Virus record (IMG/VR): IMGVR_UViG_3300032245_001172
Coordinates: 1 to 62,209 of that record
From: a virus
Direction: 5' to 3' (one strand)
DNA: 62,209 bases
Below are positions 49,187 through 56,818 of the stretch, one piece after another. Position 1 is the first letter of the stretch; the number at the start of each line of letters is the position of its first letter. Made by a program: the position numbers and the translations under genes. The notes below the pieces were generated by a model. That model searched no databases and was not told the origin of the DNA. It was given only the letters and a program-made list of their open reading frames with translations.

Positions 49187-49681
49187 ATGAATAAGAAATT
49201 AATAATTATAGGTCTTTTAGGTTTAGCTGGTGTAGGATATTATTTTTATAATAAAAAGAAAAAAGAAACACCATCTTTAGCAGAATATATGGAGGAGGAA
49301 GATGTTTCATCTCCAAATACAATATCATCTACACCAAAACAAAGTACAAAACCAGATTATGATAAAATTATTAAATTAGGTTCAAAAGGTATTGAAGTAA
49401 AAATACTTCAAAAAGCATTAAAACAAGTAGATGTTGATGGAGATTTTGGTGAAGGTACTGAAAAAAGATTAAAAAAAGTAACTGGATTCAATCAGATTAC
49501 ACTTAATCAATACAATCAAATAATTGATAATTTACAAAATATTAAAGCAAAGCAATTAAAAGAAGCAAAGATTAAAGCTGAACAAAAAAAAGCACAAATA
49601 AAAAAAGCACAAGTAAAAAAAGTTGTTGCTGAAAAAAAACCAACCACTTCATTTACTGCTGGTCTAATTACAACTTTATAA
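49187..49681 (+). CDS. N-anchored peptidoglycan-binding protein (164 aa)
   Basis: MNKKLIIIGLLGLAGVGYYF span and a KKKKE stop, a Ser/Thr linker, then IIKLGSKGIEVKILQKALKQ and VDVDGDFGEGTEKRLKKVTG, a PG_binding_1 domain. The C-terminus is a lysine-rich coiled coil. Second such protein after 47585. Confidence 0.8.
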   Translation: MNKKLIIIGLLGLAGVGYYFYNKKKKETPSLAEYMEEEDVSSPNTISSTPKQSTKPDYDKIIKLGSKGIEVKILQKALKQVDVDGDFGEGTEKRLKKVTGFNQITLNQYNQIIDNLQNIKAKQLKEAKIKAEQKKAQIKKAQVKKVVAEKKPTTSFTAGLITTL

Positions 49682-49693
49682 AATTTAAATAAA

Positions 49694-50038
49694 ATGGCTA
49701 CATCAGAACAAATTTCTTTATGTAAAGATTTAAATGTTAAAATATTAAACAAAGTTGATGTTTTATCATCTAATGCTGGTTATAGTCCAAGTTATATAAA
49801 TAATGCACAAGTAGATTTAAATACATTTAAACAAAGTTTTACAAAAAATAATTGTGATAAAGTTTTGATTTCATCTAAACTTGAAAATGTAGATAATTTA
49901 ATTTCAAAATATTCAGATATTGATAAAATAAGAATTGAAAGTGAAAGCATCAAACAAAGAAATTATAGGTTAATTTTAGGTGCATTTGTTTTAATTTCTG
50001 GATTATTGATAGTTGTAACAATAAATAAAAAAGTTTAA
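49694..50038 (+). CDS. Tail-anchored protein, duplicated anchor (114 aa)
   Basis: Helical domain with cysteines (SLCKDLN, KNNCDKVLIS), then IRIESESIKQRNYRLILGAF and VLISGLLIVV. Its last 38 residues are identical to those of the 50392 protein, and 121 bp of DNA match with one difference. Confidence 0.75.
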   Translation: MATSEQISLCKDLNVKILNKVDVLSSNAGYSPSYINNAQVDLNTFKQSFTKNNCDKVLISSKLENVDNLISKYSDIDKIRIESESIKQRNYRLILGAFVLISGLLIVVTINKKV

Positions 50039-50042
50039 ATGA
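49922..50042 (+). repeat. 121-bp direct repeat, copy 1
   Basis: Codes for the C-terminal anchor of the 49694 protein and runs through its stop into the next start. Matches 50824-50944 with one silent difference (ATC/ATT). Confidence 0.85.
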
Positions 50043-50395
50043 CTGCACAAGAAAAATACCCTTATAAAAATCAAAATTGTTTTGAAGTCGATAAAAGTAT
50101 TAAAAAAATTTCAGACGAAATTTCTGATTTAAACATAAAAGGAGATTTAAATTCAGAATATTTAAATAGTTTAAGAAATCAAAAAATAGCATTAGATTTA
50201 TTTTTTAATGGTAAAAATTGTAGAGCAGTTATTGAAAAAAAACGTTTAGAAGAAAACGCAGAAATATTGTACAATGAATCAATTAAGCAAGAAAATAGCG
50301 TTATTAAAAAAAATTACAAAGAACAATATTTATACATTGGTTTAGGTTCAGTAATATTATTAGTAGGTTTATATATAGTAAAAAGACAAAAATGA
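50039..50395 (+). CDS. Tail-anchored protein (118 aa)
   Basis: Helical domain with two cysteines (NCFEVDKSIKKISDEI, NGKNCRAVIEK), then KKNYKEQYLYIGLGSVILLV and GLYIVKRQK. The anchor is nearly the same as that of the 33741 protein 16 kb away. Confidence 0.7.
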   Translation: MTAQEKYPYKNQNCFEVDKSIKKISDEISDLNIKGDLNSEYLNSLRNQKIALDLFFNGKNCRAVIEKKRLEENAEILYNESIKQENSVIKKNYKEQYLYIGLGSVILLVGLYIVKRQK

Positions 50396-50940
50396 TTAAA
50401 ACATATAATTTTGATGACATAGGAAAGTTTACTTGTAAAGATAAGTTAGATTATATAAATTTACTTCAAAATAAATTAAATGATTCTGAATCAATAATTT
50501 GTAAATCACCTTTTTTTTCTAAAGGTTGTTTAAAAGAAAACGAAAAGAAAATTTTAGTTGATAGATTATTAAGTTATAGAAAAGATTATCAACAACAAAA
50601 TTGTGGTTCAGATATAAAATTAGATAATTGCAATGATTTAAATGCTGGTATTACTGCTTTAGAAAATTCTTTAATTACAACGAGTTATTCAATAACACCA
50701 GATAATGTAAAAAATTTATTAAGTCAATATAAATTAAAATATTTAAGTAATAATTGTGATAAAGTAATAAATGATTCAGCATTAAAAGAAGTAGATAAAA
50801 ACATAGATAAATTTCAAAAATTAGATAAAATAAGAATTGAAAGTGAAAGCATTAAACAAAGAAATTATAGGTTAATTTTAGGTGCATTTGTTTTAATTTC
50901 TGGATTATTGATAGTTGTAACAATAAATAAAAAAGTTTAA
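50392..50940 (+). CDS. Tail-anchored protein, duplicated anchor (182 aa)
   Basis: Two helical cysteine-containing halves (CKDKLDYINLL..., CNDLNAGITALENSL...) and the same terminal anchor as the 49694 protein. The second half also resembles the 49694 soluble domain (NNCDKV). Confidence 0.75.
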   Translation: MIKTYNFDDIGKFTCKDKLDYINLLQNKLNDSESIICKSPFFSKGCLKENEKKILVDRLLSYRKDYQQQNCGSDIKLDNCNDLNAGITALENSLITTSYSITPDNVKNLLSQYKLKYLSNNCDKVINDSALKEVDKNIDKFQKLDKIRIESESIKQRNYRLILGAFVLISGLLIVVTINKKV

Positions 50941-50944
50941 ATGA
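50824..50944 (+). repeat. 121-bp direct repeat, copy 2
   Basis: Second copy of 49922-50042, ending in the start of the gene at 50941. High identity at DNA level points to recent duplication or gene conversion. Confidence 0.85.
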
Positions 50945-51501
50945 AAAAAGTATTATTATTAGGAGGATTAGGATTAGCTGGTTTTGGTTTTTACCGATAT
51001 TTCAAATATCAAGTGAATCAAGCAGTTAATTATGGTTACGCTATAAAAAACTTTAAGGTTTTAGAAAGTAATACTGAATCAGTAAAAGTTGAATTAGAAA
51101 TTGAAATTCAAAATAATTCTTCTTTTGAAGTATTGATAAAAAGTTATGATTTAAAAATTAAATTCAAAGGCAAACAATTTGCAACTTCTATTAGTACACA
51201 AGAGTTTAAAGTGTTACCAAATAGTTCTTTTTCGTTAAAAACAATCGGTACAATTAACTTACAACAAAGTAAAGTAGCAGTACTTCCTTTTATAATGGAT
51301 GTAGTGAAAAGAAAACCGATAAATGTTGAAATTTCTGGATTTATAAAAGTTAAATTTTTGGGTATTAATAGCACATTAAACTTTGATAATCAAGAATTTA
51401 CTTATTCAGCAGATTTATTAAAAGAATACAATTTAGCTAAACCTTTGGAATCATTTTGGAAAAAATATCCAAAACTTAAACAATTAATTGGAATAAATTA
51501 G
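50941..51501 (+). CDS. N-anchored LEA14/WHy-like protein (186 aa)
   Basis: MKKVLLLGGLGLAGFGFYRY anchor, then a beta-sandwich with VKVELEIEIQNNSSFEVLIK and VLPNSSFSLKTIGTINLQQ, the pattern of LEA14/WHy domains. In bacteria such domains sit in the periplasm or on lipids. Here it may structure the virion membrane surface. Confidence 0.7.
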   Translation: MKKVLLLGGLGLAGFGFYRYFKYQVNQAVNYGYAIKNFKVLESNTESVKVELEIEIQNNSSFEVLIKSYDLKIKFKGKQFATSISTQEFKVLPNSSFSLKTIGTINLQQSKVAVLPFIMDVVKRKPINVEISGFIKVKFLGINSTLNFDNQEFTYSADLLKEYNLAKPLESFWKKYPKLKQLIGIN

Positions 51502-51509
51502 TATTTTTG
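51502..51509 (+). promoter_or_regulatory. Possible -7 box TATTTTTG
   Basis: TATTTTTG directly after the stop of the 50941 gene, followed by the leader AACAAAGAAACTTAAAT and ATG 51536. The leader resembles the one after the promoter at 9581. Confidence 0.5.
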
Positions 51510-51535
51510 AACAAAGAAACTTAAATAATATAACT

Positions 51536-51934
51536 ATGATTGAGAATATTGTTAAAAAAATAATGGTTACTGGAATCAATAAATACGCAAAAAAGTATGA
51601 AGTTAGTAACCAAGAAATACAAATTTTAGTAAAGGATTTACCAGATGGTATTGTAACTTTTGAAATTTGTAAAGAATTTAAAGTGCAAGAAGAAGTTACT
51701 TTTTTGCAAATAATGGACAAAAAAATGGATATATTTCAATATGAAGCATTAGCCAGTCCATATTTAAAAAAGTCTTTGGAAATATATGCAGAAAATACAA
51801 ACGATTTATTATCAAACGTAAATTGTTTTATTATGATGCCAGTAGAAAACCAAATTGGTTTAGCATTTTATAATGGATATAAAAATGGTAAAAATGTTTC
51901 TCTTGCAAAATTTTTGCAAGAATTAGGTTTGTAA
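51536..51934 (+). CDS. Hypothetical soluble protein (132 aa)
   Basis: Starts MIENIVKKIMVTGINKYAKK. Mixed alpha/beta, no span. Its leader suggests a new transcript. Family unknown. Confidence 0.65.
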   Translation: MIENIVKKIMVTGINKYAKKYEVSNQEIQILVKDLPDGIVTFEICKEFKVQEEVTFLQIMDKKMDIFQYEALASPYLKKSLEIYAENTNDLLSNVNCFIMMPVENQIGLAFYNGYKNGKNVSLAKFLQELGL

Positions 51935-51937
51935 AAT

Positions 51938-52252
51938 ATGACTGAAATAAGAAGGAAAAGAATTAGTAAATCAGAAGATGTAAAAGTAAGTTCTAACGAT
52001 ATAGAATTTATAAAAGATATGTTATCTCAATTATCTGGAAAAGTTCAACAAATGGACACTACATTAATTAAACTAAATCAAACAATAGTTGGAGATAGTG
52101 CTTATGGTCAAAAAGGTCTGATTGAACAAGTTAGAGAACATTCTGATTATATAGAAACTGATAAAAATTATAAAGCAAAAGTTGTTGGAGCTGGTTCAGT
52201 TTTAGTAATTCTTTACGGATTACTTATCAAATTTTGGGAAAGAATATTTTAA
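51938..52252 (+). CDS. Coiled-coil tail-anchored phage protein (104 aa)
   Basis: Coiled coil (LSQLSGKVQQMDTTLIKLNQ) with GDSAYGQKGLIEQVREHSDY, then span VVGAGSVLVILYGLLIKFW. The GD-x-x-YG-x-KGL pattern is common in small phage proteins near lysis or head genes, function unknown. Confidence 0.65.
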   Translation: MTEIRRKRISKSEDVKVSSNDIEFIKDMLSQLSGKVQQMDTTLIKLNQTIVGDSAYGQKGLIEQVREHSDYIETDKNYKAKVVGAGSVLVILYGLLIKFWERIF

Positions 52253-52263
52253 AATAAAATAAA

Positions 52264-52812
52264 ATGGGAAACGTTACTTTATCAAGTCAAAATGATATAT
52301 CAAGTCCAAATGGAAATAGTTTAGCACTTTTCGTTGATGGAACTACTGGAATAATGCATGTAAAAGATATAATGGGAAATATTCAACCATTATCTGATTT
52401 TATACAATCTCCATTAGCACAATCATTTAACCCATTATTTACTGATGCTTCTGGAACAACAAGTGGAGCAGTAGCTACTGCTTCATATACAATGATTTCG
52501 CCTAAAATATGTTTTTTTAGGGTATATGTAGATTTTGCAAATTGTACTAATTTTGGAACTGGTCAATATCAAATTACATTACCATTTCCATCTGTTGAAA
52601 CAATGCGACAAGCTGGTGGAACTTTACATCAAGTTACTGGAAATTCTTTGTATCATATTGCTGGGATTACAGATGTAGCAAATAGCACAACAATACATAA
52701 ATTATATTACTCTGGTGGCACAACTGATTTAAACTGGAAATTTAACACACCAGTAGGTGGAACAACAATAACAAGTCATTTCGATATAACTGGTGTTTAC
52801 CAAATAGTTTAA
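52264..52812 (+). CDS. Beta-rich virion spike candidate (182 aa)
   Basis: N-terminus MGNVTLSSQNDISSPNGNSL, ALFVDGTTGIMHVKDIMGNI resembles attachment domains of phage spikes and fibres; the rest is a beta-sandwich (SYTMISPKICFFRVYVDFAN). No span. Likely a surface spike. Confidence 0.6.
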   Translation: MGNVTLSSQNDISSPNGNSLALFVDGTTGIMHVKDIMGNIQPLSDFIQSPLAQSFNPLFTDASGTTSGAVATASYTMISPKICFFRVYVDFANCTNFGTGQYQITLPFPSVETMRQAGGTLHQVTGNSLYHIAGITDVANSTTIHKLYYSGGTTDLNWKFNTPVGGTTITSHFDITGVYQIV

Positions 52813-52865
52813 AATAAAAATAACTAATTTATTAAATTTAAACCAATAAACTTAAACTAAATACT

Positions 52866-53336
52866 ATGATTTACAACTTTATCGGGCAATCCCATGCTGG
52901 TAAAACTACACTTGCTAAACACTTAAAAAAGGTTTTAGAAACTAATTATACTGCAAACAATTTAGATAAAAAATGTATCTTGGTTGATGGAGATAATTTA
53001 AAAGAAATTCTAAACAATAAAGACTTCACAGAAGATGGCAGAAGGCATAGTGTTAATCAATGCTATAATATTGCTAAATTTTTAGATACAGATACACCTT
53101 TTGATATAATTGTGTCAATTGTTTCTCCATTTTTAGATTTAAGAGAACGATTTAAAAAAGAATCAGATGTAATTGAAATTTATGTTCATACAACTGATAT
53201 TAGAGGTCGTGAAAAATATCATGTACCTTATTTTGAAGCACCTATGCGTGATTTTATTGATGTAGATACAACAAATGTTGATGTATTTACTACAATGAAT
53301 GAATTATTGAATAATATCGAAAATCATGGCAAATAA
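52866..53336 (+). CDS. APS-kinase-like P-loop kinase (156 aa)
   Basis: Walker A GQSHAGKTT at 7-15, then VDGDNLKEILNNKDFTEDGR and RHSVNQC, matching adenylylsulfate kinase (CysC). IVSIVSPFLDLRERFK follows the family. It would phosphorylate APS or a related sugar/nucleotide substrate. Leader AAACCAATAAACTTAAAC precedes it. Unexpected among virion genes; next come a small protein and a cupin. Confidence 0.8.
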   Translation: MIYNFIGQSHAGKTTLAKHLKKVLETNYTANNLDKKCILVDGDNLKEILNNKDFTEDGRRHSVNQCYNIAKFLDTDTPFDIIVSIVSPFLDLRERFKKESDVIEIYVHTTDIRGREKYHVPYFEAPMRDFIDVDTTNVDVFTTMNELLNNIENHGK

Positions 53337-53634
53337 GGAACTAAAAAATACTTCAAGTGTTATACAAAAATTTATATTAGAAGGAGAAAAATTATTTTTC
53401 AAAGAGAAACAACCTATATTTGTTAAGATACGTTTTAATCATAACGATGTAGATGGAACAAGGAAATGGAGAGTAATTTTTAATGAAAAAGAATTTCACG
53501 TTAGCGAAATTTTAATTGAAATTTCATGCAAAACAGAAAGCGAATTTCATGAAGATTTAGGAGGTTACAAGCACCACATAGTTTGCAATGCAAATAAAAT
53601 ATTATTTAATCAAAATATCTGCACTATAAAATAA
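53326..53634 (+). CDS. Hypothetical soluble protein (102 aa)
   Basis: Beta-rich end (FVKIRFNHNDVDGTRKWRVI, FHVSEILIEISCKTESEFHE) with histidines. It overlaps the kinase by 11 bases and may act with it. Family unknown. Confidence 0.6.
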   Translation: MANKELKNTSSVIQKFILEGEKLFFKEKQPIFVKIRFNHNDVDGTRKWRVIFNEKEFHVSEILIEISCKTESEFHEDLGGYKHHIVCNANKILFNQNICTIK

Positions 53635-53715
53635 TATTTTCATCAAATTTTAATATTTTATGCTCTAAAATCATATTATTAATGATATTTTTTGTAATAT
53701 TGCTATATTTTTTAT

Positions 53716-54201
53716 ATGAAAATGGAAGTTAAAACATTAGATAACAAAGAAATAGTATCATTTGAAGCAGATGGTTCAAATTTTATGGAGCAAGTTGAGA
53801 ATCTTGAAAGAATTTTAATTAATAGTGGCTCTCCAGATATTTTTGTAGGTAATTCAGAAGAATTGCCTTTAAAACATTTGTTTACAGATGGAATTTATAC
53901 AAGAGAAATATTTTTAAAAAAAGAAATGTTTGCTATTGGTAAAATTCATAAACATGAACATACTTATTTTTTGCTTAAAGGTAAATTGAGAATATTCACA
54001 GAAAATGGTGTAAAAGAAATAGAAGCACCTTATTATGGTAATTCTCCTTCTGGAACTAAAAGAGTTGTTTATGCTTTAGAAGATAGCGTTTTTGTAAATG
54101 TTCATCCTAATCCAGATAATACATCGAATATAGAAGAATTAGAAGAAAAATTTGTAGTTTCTTCTTTTGAAGAATACAATAAATATAAACTATTAAAATA
54201 A
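53716..54201 (+). CDS. Cupin-domain protein (161 aa)
   Basis: Metal-site pattern GKIHKHEHTYFLLKGKLRIF (His-x-His...) and later VNVHPNPDN place a cupin at about residues 75-140. It may bind or modify a small ligand or sugar. The 80-bp AT-rich gap before it (53635-53715) has no clear promoter. Confidence 0.7.
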   Translation: MKMEVKTLDNKEIVSFEADGSNFMEQVENLERILINSGSPDIFVGNSEELPLKHLFTDGIYTREIFLKKEMFAIGKIHKHEHTYFLLKGKLRIFTENGVKEIEAPYYGNSPSGTKRVVYALEDSVFVNVHPNPDNTSNIEELEEKFVVSSFEEYNKYKLLK

Positions 54202-54206
54202 TCGTT

Positions 54207-54542
54207 ATGAGTTATATAGCAGTAGCTGGTTTAGGAGTATCAGTAATAACAAGTTTTGCTGGTGCAAAAGCATCTAAAAAACAAGCAGAACAAACCAGAC
54301 AACAAGAAAGACAATTAAGATTATCTGAAATGGCATTAAATGAAAAAATGGCATCAGAAAAATTAAGAGTGGAGCAAGAAATTGCCAGAACAAATATTTT
54401 AGCTGGTTCATTATTGGCATATAGACAAACTTTACAAACTGAAAGTACTCAAAGATTAAAAGATACTTGGTTGTATCAAACTGGTACTGGAATTAGTTTA
54501 GGTGTATTTTACGGATTGTATTTAATGACTTCAAAAGAATAA
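54207..54542 (+). CDS. Membrane protein with central coiled coil (111 aa)
   Basis: Hydrophobic N-terminus (SYIAVAGLGVSVITSFAG), a long charged helix (KQAEQTRQQERQLRLSEM) and a C-terminal hydrophobic helix (TGISLGVFYGLYLM). Confidence 0.6.
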   Translation: MSYIAVAGLGVSVITSFAGAKASKKQAEQTRQQERQLRLSEMALNEKMASEKLRVEQEIARTNILAGSLLAYRQTLQTESTQRLKDTWLYQTGTGISLGVFYGLYLMTSKE

Positions 54543-54544
54543 TT

Positions 54545-54892
54545 ATGGCTGGAGAATTAACATCTGCTGGTAGTGGAGTAGCAAGTGCAATAGCAACTAC
54601 TTTAATTACTTCTGCGTTTGCTAAAGCAGATGCAAAGAAACAAAGGGAATTGATTGATGAATTAGGTAGGTTAGATTTAGCACAACAAAAAGAATTAGAA
54701 ATCCGTTTGCAAGATGTAAAAGGAGAATTAGGTAAGCAAGAAATTATTTATAAGTATTTAGCAGTACAAAAAAATGATGAAGCATTAGCAAAAATAAAAT
54801 CAAAAAGATATACTTCTTACATAGTTTTAGGTGGAGCAGTTGTTGGATTGACAATAGTAATAATATTATTAGCAAAAAAGAAAAATGGATAG
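54545..54892 (+). CDS. Membrane protein with coiled coil (115 aa)
   Basis: Weakly hydrophobic Ala-rich N-terminus, coiled coil (QRELIDELGRLDLAQQKELE) and span SYIVLGGAVVGLTIVIILLA with KKK. Layout like its neighbour at 54207. Confidence 0.6.
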   Translation: MAGELTSAGSGVASAIATTLITSAFAKADAKKQRELIDELGRLDLAQQKELEIRLQDVKGELGKQEIIYKYLAVQKNDEALAKIKSKRYTSYIVLGGAVVGLTIVIILLAKKKNG

Positions 54893-55235
54893 AGATACAA
54901 AATTTTTATTAGGTTCAATAGGTGTTGCACTTGTGATTTTACTTGTTTTAAGAAACAAAAACACAAAAAGCAAAAAAGATTTATTAAATGTTAAATATGC
55001 AGAACCAAAACAAGTTGCTGATAGCGAAATAAAAGACAAAGAAAATGCAGTAATTGGTTTAAAAGCAATGCGTGAAGCAATGGATAGCAATGAATCAAAA
55101 GCTGAATTAGACAAATTAAGTGGTATAATTTACAAAGATTATGGTGTGAAAATTATGCCTAACAAAAAGTCTGGATTACTTCGTGCAATGTCAAAAAAAG
55201 GAAAAGTTTTAGCAGAAGAAACTAAAGAAGAATAA
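54885..55235 (+). CDS. N-anchored membrane protein (116 aa)
   Basis: Span FLLGSIGVALVILLVLRNK, basic stop, then a helical domain ending KIMPNKKSGLLRAMSKKGK. Overlaps the previous gene by 8 bases. Confidence 0.6.
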   Translation: MDRDTKFLLGSIGVALVILLVLRNKNTKSKKDLLNVKYAEPKQVADSEIKDKENAVIGLKAMREAMDSNESKAELDKLSGIIYKDYGVKIMPNKKSGLLRAMSKKGKVLAEETKEE

Positions 55236-55237
55236 AT

Positions 55238-55699
55238 ATGGGAGCAGTTTCAGCAACAATAACAAATTATCCAAATAGTGTGGTTTCTGTAATTTCAACA
55301 GATAGCACATCATATCCTACATTACTAAATAGTATGGGAAGTTTTGTTTATGGTATTAGAGAATTATATCTAAAAGCAAATGACAACTCTCAAATTTTAC
55401 AATCATATAAATTCAATCGATATGATGTAAATGGTACATTACAATCTTTTTATGAAGTACCACTTATAGACCCTTATCAGTATCAATCTTCACTATTTGC
55501 TAAAATGCAAAAAAATGATGTATATTTAGATGGTAGAACCAATCTTAACTTTAGTATTTTACCAAACGAAACTTTGTATATGATTATATATACAAATCAA
55601 ATAGCAAATAGGGATTTTGTTCCAGTAACTGATTTTTTTAATGACGAATTTTTCAATAGACAATATAATGTTTTAAATGGCTACCAAGAACTACTATAA
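55238..55699 (+). CDS. Minor capsid/penton candidate, paralogue of the capsid protein (153 aa)
   Basis: All-beta. LIDPYQYQSSLFAKMQKNDV then FSILPNETLYMIIYTNQI aligns with TIDPYQQQTSIIAMKYAYRI and VLANATVKLYFYPADNI of the 41930 capsid candidate. It lacks the N-terminal arm. A second single jelly-roll could form pentons or a mixed capsomer. Expression is without the strong promoter of the main capsid gene, so fewer copies are expected. Confidence 0.6.
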   Translation: MGAVSATITNYPNSVVSVISTDSTSYPTLLNSMGSFVYGIRELYLKANDNSQILQSYKFNRYDVNGTLQSFYEVPLIDPYQYQSSLFAKMQKNDVYLDGRTNLNFSILPNETLYMIIYTNQIANRDFVPVTDFFNDEFFNRQYNVLNGYQELL

Positions 55700-56150
55700 C
55701 AATTCAGCAATACTAAAAATAAAATTAGAAAATAAACAACATACAATAACTAAATTAAAAACTGGAGATTTAATAAAAACAAAAGCAGAAGATTACCCTT
55801 TGATTTTTCATTATGGAATTATAGACAAACAAGGAGATTCTTTATTTATATTACACAATCATCCAGATAAAAAAAATTCTAAAGGTGGCTCAATTGTAAA
55901 AGAACCTTTTGATAAATGGATTAAAGGAAAAGATATTGTTTCAGTAGAACCAACTAATTTGAAAACTGACGATATTGATGAATTATATGAAAAATTAAAA
56001 GTTTACAAATACGATTTTTTAAATTTTAATTGTGAACATTTTGTAAATTTTGCTAAAAATAACGATTATGTTAGTCCACAAGTTTTACGCTGGACAACAT
56101 TAGTCGCAATTGGAATTACAACGTTTTACTTATTAAGAAAAAAAATATGA
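55677..56150 (+). CDS. LRAT-like NlpC/P60 enzyme with membrane anchor (157 aa)
   Basis: KTGDLIKTK, PLIFHYGIIDKQGDSLFI (catalytic His) and LNFNCEHFVNFA (catalytic Cys, the NCEHF signature) match LRAT-type acyltransferase/NlpC-P60 folds. C-terminal span TTLVAIGITTFYLLRKK. It might transfer or cleave acyl chains of lipids. Overlaps the capsid paralogue by 23 bases. Confidence 0.8.
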   Translation: MATKNYYNNSAILKIKLENKQHTITKLKTGDLIKTKAEDYPLIFHYGIIDKQGDSLFILHNHPDKKNSKGGSIVKEPFDKWIKGKDIVSVEPTNLKTDDIDELYEKLKVYKYDFLNFNCEHFVNFAKNNDYVSPQVLRWTTLVAIGITTFYLLRKKI

Positions 56151-56488
56151 AAGCATTAGAAAGTCAAATAAATTTAAAGATAGTAAACAATACTTCACTT
56201 GAACAACAAGTTGATATTTTAGGAATTATAAATTCTCCAAATGCTTCAAATAATTTGAATAATACATTTGAATGGGATTTTACTGGTCAAACATTAGGTA
56301 CTACTGCACAAATTAGCTATACAATACCTCCAAGTACAAGTGATATTCTTGCAACATTTTATCCAACACCAACAATACAAGGTTATGTAGATGCTTTAAA
56401 TACTTTAGGTTTGGGTATTTTTTATTTATCTGGAAATATTATTTATGTAAATTCAAACACTTATTCTTTTAATAGAATATTTTGGTAA
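56147..56488 (+). CDS. Small beta-rich virion protein (113 aa)
   Basis: INLKIVNNTSLEQQVDILGI and FEWDFTGQTLGTTAQISYTI suggest a small beta-sandwich, possibly a vertex or spike protein. Last gene of the plus-strand virion region; it overlaps the LRAT-like gene as ATGA. Confidence 0.6.
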   Translation: MKALESQINLKIVNNTSLEQQVDILGIINSPNASNNLNNTFEWDFTGQTLGTTAQISYTIPPSTSDILATFYPTPTIQGYVDALNTLGLGIFYLSGNIIYVNSNTYSFNRIFW

Positions 56489-56493
56489 AAAAG

Positions 56494-56530
56494 AAAAAGC
56501 AAATTGTTTTGAGAAACAATTTGCTTTTAT
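56494..56530. terminator. Strong bidirectional terminator
   Basis: AAAGCAAATTGTTT pairs with AAACAATTTGCTTT around a 4-base loop, with T-runs usable on both strands. It separates the plus-strand virion region from the minus-strand region. Confidence 0.9.
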
Positions 56531-56575
56531 AGTAACCTTCTTAAAAAAAAACCCTTATTCTTTATTGAAGTAGTA

Positions 56576-56583
56576 CAAATATA
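56576..56583 (-). promoter_or_regulatory. -7 box facing the terminator
   Basis: CAAATATA reads TATATTTG on the minus strand. The only thing downstream is about 75 bases and the terminator at 56494-56530, so it could make a short RNA. It lies just after the stop of the 56594 gene. Confidence 0.45.
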
Positions 56584-56593
56584 TTAAATAATT

Positions 56594-56818
56594 TTATAAC
56601 TTGTATATTCTGCGTAATAATTTTTCATATTCACGTTTTTTTTCTTCTAAAAAAGTAATATGTATGATTATTGTTTTAAATTCCTCCATAAATTTATTAA
56701 ACACTTTTGAATCTTTGTGTTTTTTCCTAACAATCCACTTTTGAAGTAACATTTGATAATTTGTGAAATAATCAATTTCTTCTTGAATTTCATCAATAAT
56801 ACTTTGAATAACTACCAT
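56594..56818 (-). CDS. Hypothetical helical protein (74 aa)
   Basis: Charged helices (EIQEEIDYFTNYQMLLQKW, EEFKTIIIHITFLEEKKREY). No family recognised. Starts on the stop codon of the previous minus gene (TAATG). Confidence 0.6.
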   Translation of the reverse strand: MVVIQSIIDEIQEEIDYFTNYQMLLQKWIVRKKHKDSKVFNKFMEEFKTIIIHITFLEEKKREYEKLLRRIYKL

